64,000 nucleotides of DNA from Oegoconia quadripuncta (taxonomy: Eukaryota > Arthropoda > Insecta > Lepidoptera > Autostichidae): positions 32,360,778-32,424,777 of the forward strand of contig OX438744.1 of NCBI GenBank assembly GCA_949316235.1. Direction: 5' to 3'. The notes under the pieces are model-generated. The model saw only the letters and a list, made by a program, of their open reading frames with translations. It was not told where the DNA came from and made no database searches. Shown here one piece after another: positions 1 through 9,799 of the stretch. Position numbers and translations under genes: made by a program. The first letter of the stretch is position 1. Each line of letters opens with the position of its first letter.

Positions 1-1077
1 GGCACCGGACTTGGGCATTAATCATCTCACTCGGCCGCACAGGCCTCGGCCTCGTCCATATTTCACGTACCCTTTGAACACGGCAAGTAACTCATTTGTT
101 GAAACGCACCGTCCTGCTTTTATTAAAGCTCCAATATTGTAAACGTCTCAATTCCTTTGATAACTTCCTGCTCGTCATTTGTCAGACTCATCGATTCAGG
201 TGCTGATTGATCCCCTTTTTTTACAGTGCAGGCTTTTATAGTAGGTAGTTAGACAAGATTAATGTTGTCATCAAATCGGTCGGCTTACGTGTCCGATGTT
301 GTGCAATAAATTATCATTAAGTAACACCTTGTCTCACCTGGACGGGGTTTTATGAGCTCTCGGCCGTAAACCACGGTTAATACGCCGGCTCTAATCTAAT
401 CTAAAATTTCTACCTGCCCTCGATATAAATTTTCCTATAACATGAACGCAGCCATGGAAGTGGAAATGAATGTATAAACTGCACTAATGCAGTGGCATAT
501 TCATAAAGGTGCACAAGAAGTAAATGCGAATTTTATTGCTGATAGCAAAAACATTTTTAATCGAAACGTGTTCAACAAAGTAGATGTATTGAAAAATTGT
601 GAATTCACAAAAAGGTAGCATGTGCAATTATGCAATAAAAAGGTCCTGAGGCGTGTTCTTGTACCTTAATGAGCCACTCTGTTTTATAGAGTAGTCCAAT
701 AACTGTGATGTTTCGGAACGGACGGAAAACACGAAGCGCTCGTAACACTAAAGGACACTTGCCCAGCAAGAGGACCGCAATAAAATTACATATGTAGATG
801 GATTCATTTGATATTAACGCGATTGGTTGTTTCATTAGATTATGATAAAGATGGCACTAAAACCAAAAGTGATATTATGAAAATGTTTATGGTTGGCCGT
901 AAAATATAATTGGTACAACAGCGAAGAATATAACGACGCTCAAAACATCATCACGTTACTTTTAATAATAAGCTTCATAAAATTTTGAAGTAGGTATATC
1001 AAATTATAAACAACAGAAATTAAAAAAAGCCTCACAACAAGTCTTATATATTAAATGGATTGTTCATACGAGGTTCA
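1..1077. other. Unique non-coding DNA, no gene seen
   Basis: I find no credible coding frame. The first 450 bases are less AT-rich than most of the window and hold several TAAT/ATTA-type cores (for example TTAATCATC near 18 and AATTATCATTAAG near 309). That is what one sees in homeodomain-bound regulatory DNA, but the motifs are short and this is only suggestive. From about 450 to 1077 the sequence is plain AT-rich DNA. Confidence 0.4.
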
Positions 1078-1350
1078 GACGACCTGTTTGGTATAGTGGT
1101 TAGCAACTCTGACCACTATTCCAAAAGGTTGCGGGTTCGAATCCCGCTAGGGTCATATGTTTGTGTGATGAATACGGACATGTGTACCCGAGTTATGGAT
1201 GTTTTCATTTATAATAAGTATTTATTAACAAAAAAATGTATTTATGTAGTATATCAACCATCTGGTATCCACAACACAAGCTTATAGTTGCTTAAAGTGA
1301 AACTAGATGGCGCTGTGTGTATGTCAAGGATATTTATTATTTATTATTAT
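1078..1350 (+). repeat. SINE-A, near full length
   Basis: tRNA-derived SINE. The head begins GACGACCTGTTTGG and carries an A-box-like GTATAGTGGTTAGCAAC and a B box GGTTCGAATCC at 1134-1144, the internal RNA polymerase III promoter. The body runs through TATCAACCATCTGGTAT and AGATGGCGCTGTGT, and the tail is ATTT-rich. The tRNA-like fold is part of the SINE and is not a tRNA gene, because the anticodon arm is degenerate and the unit is interspersed in at least seven places in the window. Confidence 0.85.
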
Positions 1351-2837
1351 ACCTATACAAATTATGATCATTGTTAAACATTTTTTCTATATGGAGCAAT
1401 GGGGGTTCTTCTTTTTTAATTCCTTTTTTTCTTTTTTAAATAGGTAAGCTAAGCACTTATAATAAATAGATCAAATATTAATAGACTACTAACTGAGAAC
1501 GTAGTATAATGAAAATAATACGAAACTTACTGAGCATGATGATGATAATGCGTCGCGTGATGCATCGCTGTCGCCTGTGCCCCTGGTGCAGTCGTCGCAT
1601 GGAACGCAGCGAAAGCCGACGGGAACTGTAGTGGCAAAAAACCACCGCTGCCTGTCCCAGGACCGCCAACCGATTCCCGATCTGGCATTATTCAGTCTAA
1701 CACAGTAACATCACCCAGTCCCTCTACGCCTCTCAACGATTGTCCAAACATCACTACACTTAAGTCTATTTCACAACCTTTAGCACCAATCAATAACTCT
1801 TTCGTCAAGTCAACTCTAGTCTAATCTTATACATTTTTTTCTTTATCGTCATTTTTGCTTTATGACTCAAAATCTTCCGCATCGTTGATTAAGGTACTTG
1901 TTCTGTCAAAATTAACTTGTCTCATTCTTGCACCTGCAACAAAGATATACACATAATTAATTTTATGAATTCAGTAGCGGCGTGGATTAATACTAAGTTG
2001 AAGTATTATTGTACGTACACAAATAAAAAAGTTTAATGCGGACGTGTTAAGTTTGCGTGTCTGTCTGTTGTTACGTCAATTACCTCTATTATGTCTTCAT
2101 TTTATGAGTGAGACGCATTATCTGTTATCCAGCACTTAGTTTTAATTTCAAGTTTATAACCGTGCATTTCAATTAAGCTTAACTCATGTCCAAAACACTA
2201 CTTTGGTTCGTTTTCATAAATTACAATACGTATGTTATTTCGAGCATGTTTCTCCAACGTCCCTATGAGATGAGGATCCCACGCTATTGCTTCAGTCATG
2301 TCAATAAGCACCGCGTCAAATGACCTCATCTTCATATTTCATACACCATTATGCCCTACAGCTTCGTTTCTAGCAACTATGCAAATCTCACCTTTGCAAA
2401 CTAGTGCGGCAACTTTGTTTTCGAATGGATTATTATTTGATTTGGAATGAAATTAATGCTACCGTTACGAAATATACTTATTTAGCTGTCATAAGTGTTA
2501 AGTAAGTTAAGTGGTTAAATAGTGCTAGTAATTTTGATGAACTGTATGACTTTGTAGATATTTAATTACGGCTTCAATGACCGTGACTAAACTAGCGCAA
2601 TGCTACCAATCATTGAAGGGTAAAATTATATTTAGTAAACTTTTACTTCTAAAACCAAATACTTTAAAGAACAGCATAAATATTTTGATATTAACGAAAT
2701 ATAAAAGATGAGTTCTAGTTTACAAATATTCTGTAAAGCAATCACAGAAGTATCTACCATTAACTGTGTTAATATCAGCCTTAGCAATAAAACCAATACT
2801 ATACTATATTGGCTTAATACGTAAGACCATCATATGA
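1351..2837. other. Unique AT-rich DNA, no gene seen
   Basis: Short open frames exist but none has a protein-like composition or flanking splice signals I would trust. I recognise no repeat family in it. Confidence 0.4.
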
Positions 2838-2911
2838 CCTTCAACCTCATCGTCACTTAACATCAGGTATCATTGAAGTCAAGTATCAACCCGTTGTGCA
2901 TAAAAAAAAAA
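2838..2911 (+). repeat. SINE-C 3' fragment
   Basis: Only the last 70 or so bases of SINE-C are present: CTTCAACCTCATC, AACATCAGGTATCATTGAAG and the terminal TTGTGCATAAAAAAAA. The head and middle are missing, consistent with 5' truncation of a retroposed copy. Confidence 0.75.
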
Positions 2912-2934
2912 CACACAAGCCTCCCCCATAAAAT

Positions 2935-3139
2935 TCCGGAGCGATCGGTTGGAAGCGACCTGCATCCAGCGATTTCCCGCGACCTTTATGGTCGTCTGTC
3001 CACCTTGTGAGTGGACGTCCTACGCTGCGCTTATTCGTGCGTGGTCTCCACTCGAGAACTTTAATGCCCCACCGCCCATCAGTTCTTCAAGCTATGTGCA
3101 CTGCCCTCTGCCACTTCAATTTGCTAATCCACTGGGCTA
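2935..3139 (-). pseudogene. Non-LTR reverse transcriptase C-terminal relic
   Basis: Read on the minus strand, this gives a recognisable fragment of the region after the polymerase domain of an RTE-like or related non-LTR retrotransposon: RTDGRWGIKVLEWRPRTNK, then RSVGRPLTRWTDD. The family usually shows WGxxxLEWRPR...GRPxxRWxDD at this place. Stops lie on both sides and no upstream polymerase domain remains, so this is a dead, 5'-truncated copy. A second, more decayed copy of the same segment lies at 16385-16576. Recognition is by memory of the family and not by a search. Confidence 0.65.
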
Positions 3140-3188
3140 AGACAGCGTAAAACAATTAGATTTAATATAACTGTGGTACAATAACGTT

Positions 3189-3300
3189 TCATACATACAT
3201 ACGACCCTCATCCCAAATGGGGTGGTCAGATGTTCTAAACATTTAAATGTTTGAAGCAATATCCACGGTTCGATTTTCGAAATATACAGAAATACACAAG
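3189..3300. repeat. Interspersed repeat E
   Basis: CATCCCAAATGGGGTGGTCAGA followed by a second half with AATATCCACGGTTCG. Related copies, with the same order of motifs, lie at 10631-10735, 54665-54790 and 57258-57402. I see neither a tRNA-like head nor a coding frame, so the class is unknown. Confidence 0.6.
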
Positions 3301-3831
3301 TGATAGGGGAAAAGTGCATATCTATAGATGTTTTATTGTGGAACTTAATCGTCTTTTAAGACACTCATGGAAAGAAACGAATTGGTTCTATTCTTTGTAA
3401 GAAAAACGGCAAATACAAACAATAATGCTAATGAACATATATTTATAACTTAGCAACATTTATATAACAAAACTGATTTTGTCTTGGCAACACCTTTTTT
3501 TTTTCTTCCGCCATTATTTTGAATGTCTAACAAAGTTTGATCGTGAAAATAAATAATATAAACTTCCATTAAAGTTTTATTTCACAGAATTGTATCAAAC
3601 AACAAGTGATGTGTGTGCCGTAGTGTATAGCTTTGCCACAGAAGAGGAGTCAAACCTTCCTTTCATAATCTACAGTTTTTCATATTTCTTTATTTGCTAA
3701 AGTTTGTGTCACGTAAACTTAAGATGAAACATTGGAAACCGGTAAAAAGTAAAAAAAATGTAAAATGTAAAATGAATTTGACAAAAACACACCACTCATT
3801 TGCCTCATTCGCATTGTTTGACATTAATATA
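3301..3831. other. Unique AT-rich DNA, no gene seen
   Basis: Homopolymer-rich stretch (T runs near 3497) with no coding frame or repeat that I recognise. The last two bases, TA, are the left target duplication of the next element. Confidence 0.4.
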
Positions 3832-4696
3832 CAGGGCGTCCCAAAGTTATGGGACATGAAGGGGAAGTACCTTAAATATCGTAGATAGTGAATTTTGCTC
3901 AAAGAAGACTTTATGTTATTTTTAAAAGTTAGTAATTCTGCATTCATAGATTTTCTAAAAATTATTTGCTTCGGCTGGGAATCGAACCGACTCAAATGTG
4001 AAAAAAAAAACACCCTACTTTTATGATGCCAATCGAAAGAATAGCTAAAAAATAATAACTCTGCCTAAGTAACATAGTATTTTAAAAGAAAGGAACAACG
4101 TGAAATTAATCATTTTAATCAAATAAAAAACATACATGAAACTGCCGTAGTCAATTAAGTAGGTATTTTTTTGTAAATTAATTAATTAAATGCTCAAAAT
4201 GTGATCCCTCTTGTCTTACGCAAATCGCCAATCTTTTAATGAGCCCGCTGCCTGTTGATTTTCTAATCATTTTATGGTGAACACTCGATGTGATATGGCA
4301 CAATTCTGTTTGCAACTCGCCTACGTTCTCGTATCGCTTTTTGTATAGCATATCTTTCACGTATCCCCAAAAGAAGAAATCACTTTAGCAATAAATAACT
4401 TTCTTGAAATTTGACTCAATCATTTTATGTTGTTCCTTTCTTTTAAAATACTATGTTACTTAGGCAGAGTTATTATTTTTTAGCTATTCTTTCGATTGGC
4501 ATCATAAAAGTAGGGTGTTTTTTTTTTCACATTTAAGTCGGTTCGATTCCCAGCCGAAGCAAGTAATTTTTAGAAAATCTATGAATGCAGAATTACTAAC
4601 TTTTAAAAATAACATAAAGTCTTCTTTGAGCAAAATTCACTATCTACAATATTTAAGGTACTTCCCCTTCATGTCCCATAACTTTGGGACGCCCTG
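3832..4696 (-). mobile_element. Non-autonomous Tc1/mariner-type element with 268-bp inverted repeats
   Basis: An 865-bp unit flanked by TA on both sides (3830-3831 and 4697-4698). The ends are CAGGGCGTCCCAAAGTTATG and its reverse complement. The inverted repeats run 3832-4099 and 4429-4696, the same length and close to identical, with a 329-bp centre. The centre carries the last 67 codons of a transposase on the minus strand (4178-4381). TA duplication plus that fragment place it in the IS630/Tc1/mariner superfamily. The rest of the transposase is gone, so it could move only with help from a relative. The mirrored open frames in both arms (MFFFSHLSRFDS...) are products of the inverted repeat and not genes. 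Confidence 0.8.
4178..4381 (-). pseudogene. C-terminal remnant of an IS630/Tc1/mariner-type transposase
   Basis: Sixty-seven codons, open to a stop. They begin DFFFWGYVKDMLYKKRYEN and end GSHFEHLIN. The opening D-F-F-F-W-G matches the block around the third catalytic acid in insect transposases of this superfamily (usually P-x-D-F-F-L-W-G), followed by the usual Y-x-x-R and the C-terminal C-x-x-x-x-G-x-H-F. In-frame sequence just upstream meets a stop, and the first two catalytic acids and the DNA-binding domain are absent. It sits in the centre of the inverted-repeat element, reading leftward. It cannot encode an active enzyme. Confidence 0.7.
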
Positions 4697-4713
4697 TAGA
4701 CATGGGAAACGAA

Positions 4714-4985
4714 ACTGTGGTAATTACATGAGACCACGACAAGTTTGAGATATTTTGGCAAAAAGTCGAGCGACAAATTGAAGCGAGACAGGTTGAGCGA
4801 GTCGTCATTATCACATACAGGGAAATGTGGTATGGTGTGAGTGAGAGGCTGTAGAAAACTGGAGACATGGCTTTAAATTAAGAAATTTTAAAAACTCCCG
4901 AGTTCTGTTCTTATTATCTTTACGAATGACTGCACAGAAAGAAAGTGATGATATGGCCGAAGATGAAGCACTCGATCTTAGTAGA
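4714..4985 (+). repeat. Two-copy repeat M, copy 1
   Basis: Begins at ACTGTGGTAATTACATGAGACC, right after the TA of the neighbouring transposon, and is matched by 11417-11730 over about 270 bases with few differences. Near the right end an ATG at 4926 opens MTAQKESDDMAEDEALDLSR, an acidic stretch, before SINE-C sequence interrupts it. I do not recognise the protein. The unit may be a piece of an unidentified transposon or a retroposed transcript. Confidence 0.6.
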
Positions 4986-5222
4986 TTTTTTATGCACAAC
5001 TGGTTAGTAGGTACTTGACCTCAATCACACCTGATGTTATTTGAAGATGAAGTCAAAGGCGTTCTGACCCGGAATCCCCAACATATTTGGGGGACTGTCT
5101 ATCTCATCTCTGAAAACCGGAACACAACAATGCTATTAACATTGTTGCGGCGGCAGATTTAGATGATGGTAGCTAGACAGGCAGACATTTAAACTGCCCT
5201 ACCACCAACCAAAAGAACCCAG
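4986..5222 (-). repeat. SINE-C, head missing
   Basis: Minus-strand copy: tail TTTTTTATGCAC at the left, then the CTTGACCTCAATCACACCTG block and the ACAACAATGCTATTAACATTG block, ending near CTACCACCAACC. The tRNA-like head is absent and several positions have drifted. It sits exactly where repeat M copy 1 stops. Confidence 0.8.
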
Positions 5223-5440
5223 ATTGTAGGATTTAGGAAAGACTCAATGATTATACATTGTCCAAATGAACATATATACCAACTTTGTCTAAAAGCCATT
5301 TCCATCAAATATTGCTAACAACCGCTTACGAAAATATAGAACCTGTTGTCAAATCTGTTCCGCCGTTTTCGTGCTAGCATGATACAGACAGACGCAGTCT
5401 AAAACTTATTACACCCCTTTTTTGCGTTTTTCAATACTAG
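5223..5440. other. Repeat-like DNA without a gene
   Basis: Contains CAGACAGACG and a stretch ending TTACACCCCTTTTTTGCG, which look like debris of another interspersed family. There is no coding frame. Confidence 0.35.
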
Positions 5441-5548
5441 ATTTTTTTTATGCACGACGGGTTGGTACTTGACCTCAATCACACCTGATGTTAAGTGATG
5501 ATGAGGTCGAAGGTGGAAGCGTACTGACCCGGAAACCCCAACACATTG
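5441..5548 (-). repeat. SINE-C tail fragment
   Basis: The last 100 or so bases of SINE-C on the minus strand, from TTTTTTTTATGCACGACGGG to CCCCAACACATTG. The rest is missing. Confidence 0.8.
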
Positions 5549-5584
5549 TCACGTGTACGTGCACGTATATATGTCTATCCTATG

Positions 5585-5732
5585 AACCTGTTTTCCTTCA
5601 CATTTGCAGAGTCTTACTGGAAGAAATCTTCTTTTTAGAGATAAGCTAGTGCCTTTTGTACATCCTGTATCTAGTATGTATTTGACTTTTATGTGTACTC
5701 GTGTGCAATAAGTTATAAATAAATAAATAATA
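5585..5732 (+). repeat. LINE-F 3' end
   Basis: GGAAGAAATCTTC...GAGATAAGCTAGTGCC, then GTGTGCAATAAG and an (AAAT)n tail: the plus-strand 3' end of a non-LTR retrotransposon. No reverse-transcriptase sequence is attached. Confidence 0.6.
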
Positions 5733-5931
5733 ATTCCTATCCTACAGGAACCAGTCACTTTTCCGGATTAAAAAGTAGACTTATATTCCAGAATCTAATC
5801 TGTCTACCAATCAAACTTCAACCAAATCTGTCTATTCGTTTAGGCGTGAAGAGGTTACAAACATGCACACATACATACATTACACACAAAAAAACGTTCG
5901 TATTTATAATATTCGTTGAGATTACAGTGCA
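5733..5931 (-). mobile_element. Helitron-like element H, partial
   Basis: Minus-strand copy: CCTACAGGAACCAGTCACTTTT at the left, ACCAAATCTGTCTA in the middle and GTATTTATAATATTCGTTGA at the right. The right end reads TC-first on the minus strand, as Helitron 5' ends do. The CTAG end is missing here but is seen in the copy at 47697-47959. Confidence 0.45.
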
Positions 5932-6272
5932 CTTACTTAAGTGAAAATGTTAGTAGCAAACAAACACATAAAATAAAGGCTTTGTCTTGCAACAATACAC
6001 TAATTATTAAACATGTGAAGGACCTATCATGTTTTTTTGGAATTATAAATGTGCTCTTGAAGTAACCTGCGTTATCTACTGCACCGTATTTCAAAAGGCA
6101 TAAAACCCCAGACCATTATGTTATTAAAAACTAAGTGCTCACCTAATTTATTACAAGATTTATTTTCTTTAAGGACCGAATGCGATTGCCCAGTACAATA
6201 CATGATACAGACATATCCATAAAGCACAGGATTCACGCGTTTAAAATTCTTCATTTTACCATTATTGTCATA

Positions 6273-6599
6273 TCCGCCTCCGTGGCTCAATGTAAATAAC
6301 TTGGGTTTACGTTTCGGAGGTCGCGGGTTCGATCCCTAGTGGCGTACCTACATATTTAGTACTCGGTTTGGTAGGTGGTACATTAAATGTCCGGCTGGCT
6401 AGCTACTATCATCTTATCTAAATCTGCCGCCAAACAGCAATGTTAAAAGCATTGTTGTGTTCCAGTTGTCAGAGATAAGATAGCCAGTCCCCCAAATAAG
6501 ATGGGGTTTCCGGGTCAGTACGCTACCACCTTCGGGCTCAACTTCACTTAACATCAGGTGTGATTGAGGTCAAGTACTACCCGTTGTGGATAAAAAAAA
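6273..6599 (+). repeat. SINE-C, full length
   Basis: Complete copy. The head CCGCCTCCGTGGCTCAATG carries an A-box-like segment, and the B box is GGTTCGATCCC. The body has the TAAATCTGCCGCC and AATAAGATGGGG blocks and ends GTTGTGGATAAAAAAA. An oppositely oriented full copy starts only 48 bases downstream, so the two can pair as a long hairpin if transcribed together. Confidence 0.9.
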
Positions 6600-6647
6600 T
6601 CAGCTCCAAGCCGTCCACCGCTGAACTAATTGCCTGCCTCAAACGAA

Positions 6648-6980
6648 TTTTTTTTTTGTGCACAATGGGTTGGTACTTGACCTCAATCACACCCGATGTT
6701 AAGTGAAGATGAGGTCGCAGGTGGAAGCGTACTGACCCGGAAACCCCAACATATTTGGGGGACTGGCTATCGTAGCTCTTACAACCGGAACACAACAATG
6801 CTATTAACATTGCTGCTTGGCGGCAGATTTAGATAAGATGGTGGTAGCTAGCCAGGCGAACATTTAAAATGCCCTGCCACCAACGAAACCGAGTATTTAA
6901 ACATGTACCCCGCTGGGGATCGAACCCGCGACCTCCGAATCGTAAACCCAATCTTGTTTACATTGAGCCACGGAGGCGGT
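6648..6980 (-). repeat. SINE-C, full length, inverted
   Basis: Complete minus-strand copy: tail TTTTTTTTTTGTGCACAATG at the left and head with ATCGAACCCGCGACCTCCGA and TGAGCCACGGAGGCGG at the right. It forms an inverted pair with 6273-6599. Confidence 0.9.
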
Positions 6981-7730
6981 TTCTGCGACCATCATTAGTT
7001 TGTCCATACGTGCGAGACGTCATGTTCTCCACTCCAGCCCCGTAGCATGCGAGGCGCGATAAACGTGTATGTAGCGTGAGATAATATTTGTCCTGCTCAT
7101 TCACTTCGACGAAATATACAACTATCCCAGTCACACTCTACGTCGCGCGCGACAAACGATGTCATGATACACAGCCGTCAAACACACAACATCCGTCGCA
7201 ATTCTTCGGGGGAAAATGAGAGACTAATAGTCGTTTTCTTTTAATTTGCGCCATAAACCAGAGGGGTCCTATCGAAAAAATTCTTCAAGTAATTAATGAA
7301 GATGTGTGATTGTTTTGGACGTGACCGAGCATTGTCCCCTCAACGGGGCCACGACTTATAGTCGCGTAATGAATCGACAATAAAACTCGATATCGATATA
7401 TCGATACTCATTTTCATTGAATGAGATTTACGATGTTTATGTATGCGAAATTGGCGGGCGGTGCGAGTATCGGGTTTTATCGGTCATTCAAAAATCGAAT
7501 CGTGAATTTTGAATGCATCGGATTAATGGGGTGTTTTGTTTTTTATGGGCGCGCGGCTGTTGTTGGCGTCAAACTGTTTTGAGAGTTTTTAAACGTTTAA
7601 ATATGGAGCTTTGCTAATGGAACAATTCAAAAGTCCCTTCGTCATACGAAGTTATTAAAAGAGTAAACGATACACACCTAATCAAATTTTAAATGAAATT
7701 GCATAGATTATGCAAATTAAATTATTATGT
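6981..7730. promoter_or_regulatory. Unique, CpG-rich island; possible regulatory DNA
   Basis: About 600 bases (6981-7600) are free of the window's repeats and less AT-rich than the surroundings, with many CpGs (CGTCGCGCGCGACAAACG near 7142). They include ATCGATATATCGAT near 7391, several TTTATGG/TAATTA-type cores and GAATCGAATCGTG-like words. I find no coding frame. The island could be a promoter or a conserved non-coding element; the sequence alone does not decide, and cross-species conservation would. Confidence 0.3.
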
Positions 7731-7732
7731 GA

Positions 7733-7951
7733 CTAGCTTTTCGCCTGTTTGGAATAACTTTATCACGGGTATATTTAATTTGTTTATTCCGCGGGAACTA
7801 CTCACTTCATCGGGATAAAAAATATAATATGTCTTAATCCACGGCATATTCCATCTGTATACCAAAGTTCAGCCAAATCCGTTTATCCTGTTTCGCCGTG
7901 ATTGATCAACAAACAAACATCCAAACTTTCGCATTTATAATATTAGTTAGA
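7733..7951 (-). mobile_element. Helitron-like element G
   Basis: On the minus strand it begins TCTAACTAATATTATAAATG and ends in CTAG (7733-7736). The centre has ACGGCGAAACAGG and CATCGGGATAAAAAAT (plus-strand form). The start is nearly identical to that of the plus-strand copy at 37904-38126. TC at the 5' end, CTAG at the 3' end and no inverted repeats fit a small non-autonomous Helitron. Confidence 0.5.
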
Positions 7952-8361
7952 TTACATATCTTAAAGTACTATTGAACATACATTTTGATCATAATTTATT
8001 GATGCTTATTCACATCATCTTTTATTTCAAGACCACGAGTTTAAATGACAATTGTATCGATATTTTTATCTGTCGACTACAATGACATCCCTACACTTAC
8101 CTAAAAATGAATGCTGCAATGCGTGGACGCATGCCGCCCCCTTAATACGATCCTTAATTACGATTTAATTGTTTTTTAGCCGTTGAATTGTTCCGACGTA
8201 TTCCGAGAATCGAACCCGGGACTTATCGTGTTTTTAATGTTATTAACTTATTACCCAGTTCAGCTTTCTACAACAAGATTTAAGTTGCAACTTTGACCTA
8301 TTTAACTAAATAGGCAGGAATGCGTAGTATGCTCCCCATATTGACTTTGTCTAGGGACGAT

Positions 8362-8455
8362 GGACTGGTCTAGTAGTAGTCACTACCCTGCCCTACCCTT
8401 GGAAAGCAACGTTTGATGGTTTGATCCCGTTCGGGATATATGTAATTTTTAATAT
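8362..8455 (+). repeat. SINE-B-like head fragment
   Basis: GGACTGGTCTAGTAGTAGTC resembles a decayed tRNA-like A-box region, and GGTTTGATCCCGTTCGGGATA is a decayed B box. The body that follows on the right is in the opposite orientation, so this is a separate or rearranged insertion. Confidence 0.45.
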
Positions 8456-8655
8456 TTTTTTTTAATAAATATTTCAAACACTTACACCAATCATCTAGTC
8501 CCAAACTAAGCAAAGCTTGTGCTATGGATACTAGATAACGGATAAACATACATAAATATTTATATAAACATCCATGACTCGGGAATAAATGATCGCATTC
8601 ATCAAAATGAATGAATGAATGTAATGAATATGAACATTTATTCCGGAGTCATGTT
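8456..8655 (-). repeat. SINE-B body with small inverted repeat
   Basis: Minus-strand SINE-B body (CACCAATCATCTAGTCCC, AAACTAAGCAAAGC). From about 8612 to 8653 the sequence turns round and repeats part of it inverted (ATGAACATTTATTCCGGAGT against ACTCGGGAATAAATG at 8577-8591), forming a short hairpin. The head is missing. Confidence 0.65.
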
Positions 8656-8896
8656 TACATAAGGCGAAAAGTACTACTGAAAAGTCAAATTGTTGGAATA
8701 CGGTGTGTTTATATTGTTATTATTAAAAATAAAATTGTTATTTCTAATAATTTGACCTACACATTCACGTGTTCAATGGATCGGAACTAATAAATTAGGA
8801 TCACCCTGTATACAAGAGAGTGAATTTGAATTTGTAGAATTACCATTAATAAAGACGCCATTCTTGATTACGAACAACTTCCTTGGAAACCATTTT

Positions 8897-9130
8897 TGGT
8901 TGGTGGTAGGGCATTTTAAATGTCCGCCTGGCTATCACCACTTTATCTAAATCTGCCGCCAAGCAGTAATGTTATTAGCATTGTTGTGTTCCGGTTGTCA
9001 GAGGTAAGACAGCCAGTCCTAAAAATGTGTAGGGGTTTCCGGGTCAGTACGCTTCCACCTTCGACCTCATCTTCACTTAACATCAGGTGCGATTGAGGTC
9101 AAGTACGAACCGTCGTGCATAAAAAAAAAA
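8897..9130 (+). repeat. SINE-C, head missing
   Basis: Starts at GGTTGGTGGTAGGGC, continues through TAAATCTGCCGCCAAGC and ends CGTCGTGCATAAAAAAAAA. The tRNA-like head is absent. Confidence 0.85.
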
Positions 9131-9249
9131 CTAAAACCATAGTCGAATTTGATGAAAAAAAATTCGATTACTCTAACAAAGTAAACTATTCTGAAACCGC
9201 ATCTTGTACGGAAGTCAAACAATTTTCGACTGAATTCGGCTAATCATAG

Positions 9250-9605
9250 CAATTCAAATCAAATCTAAAATGCTTTATTTTGTAGGTACACAGGGTACAC
9301 TTAAAATGGCCGAATTTTGTTTCTTAATAGGAACCATCATATAGTGGAAAGTTTTTAGTAATCAGCTGTGGTAATCAGGTATTACACGAATTAAATTGCA
9401 TCCTGTAAATAATTTTAAGTACCGATCCGTCACCTAGATGATTTAAATAATGTATCTAAATATACCAAAAAAACTTATAAGCTATCCATTTTATTGAATA
9501 TAAGTATACATATTAAAGAAAACAAAAGAACCAGAAATATTATTTTAAAAGACGAGCTTATCTCTATAAGAGATCTCTTCTAGCAAACCTCAGTAAGGAG
9601 ACAAT
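9250..9605 (-). repeat. LINE 3'-end debris
   Basis: Two minus-strand tail pieces. One is near 9258 (AAAATGCTTTATTTTGTAGG...GGGTACACTTAAAATGG). The other is a LINE-F type at 9480-9605 with GACGAGCTTATCTCTATAAG and AGATCTCTTCTAGCAAACC. There is no coding sequence between them. Confidence 0.5.
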
Positions 9606-9799
9606 TGAGGAATAGGTAACTTAAAAGTAGACAGAGTGTATACTTGCAAGAAGCTAATAATAAAAATATAAAATTTAACAATAAATATTTTATATTTAAT
9701 ATAAAAATTTAAATACATACAAAGAACGAACAGACACATACACAAAGCCATCAAACACATAACGTTAAAAAGGGAACTTTTATGTCGGCTTTACCTAAT

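Noticed and set aside
1080..1150. tRNA-like sequence with A and B boxes (and similar spots at 6290, 10020, 20930, 29580, 38640, 42690)
   Set aside because: Each is the head of an interspersed SINE followed by the family body; the clover-leaf is incomplete, so none is called as a tRNA gene.
3690..4748. Two mirror-image frames MFFFSHLSRFDS... on opposite strands
   Set aside because: They are the two arms of the 268-bp inverted repeat and each runs out into unrelated flank.
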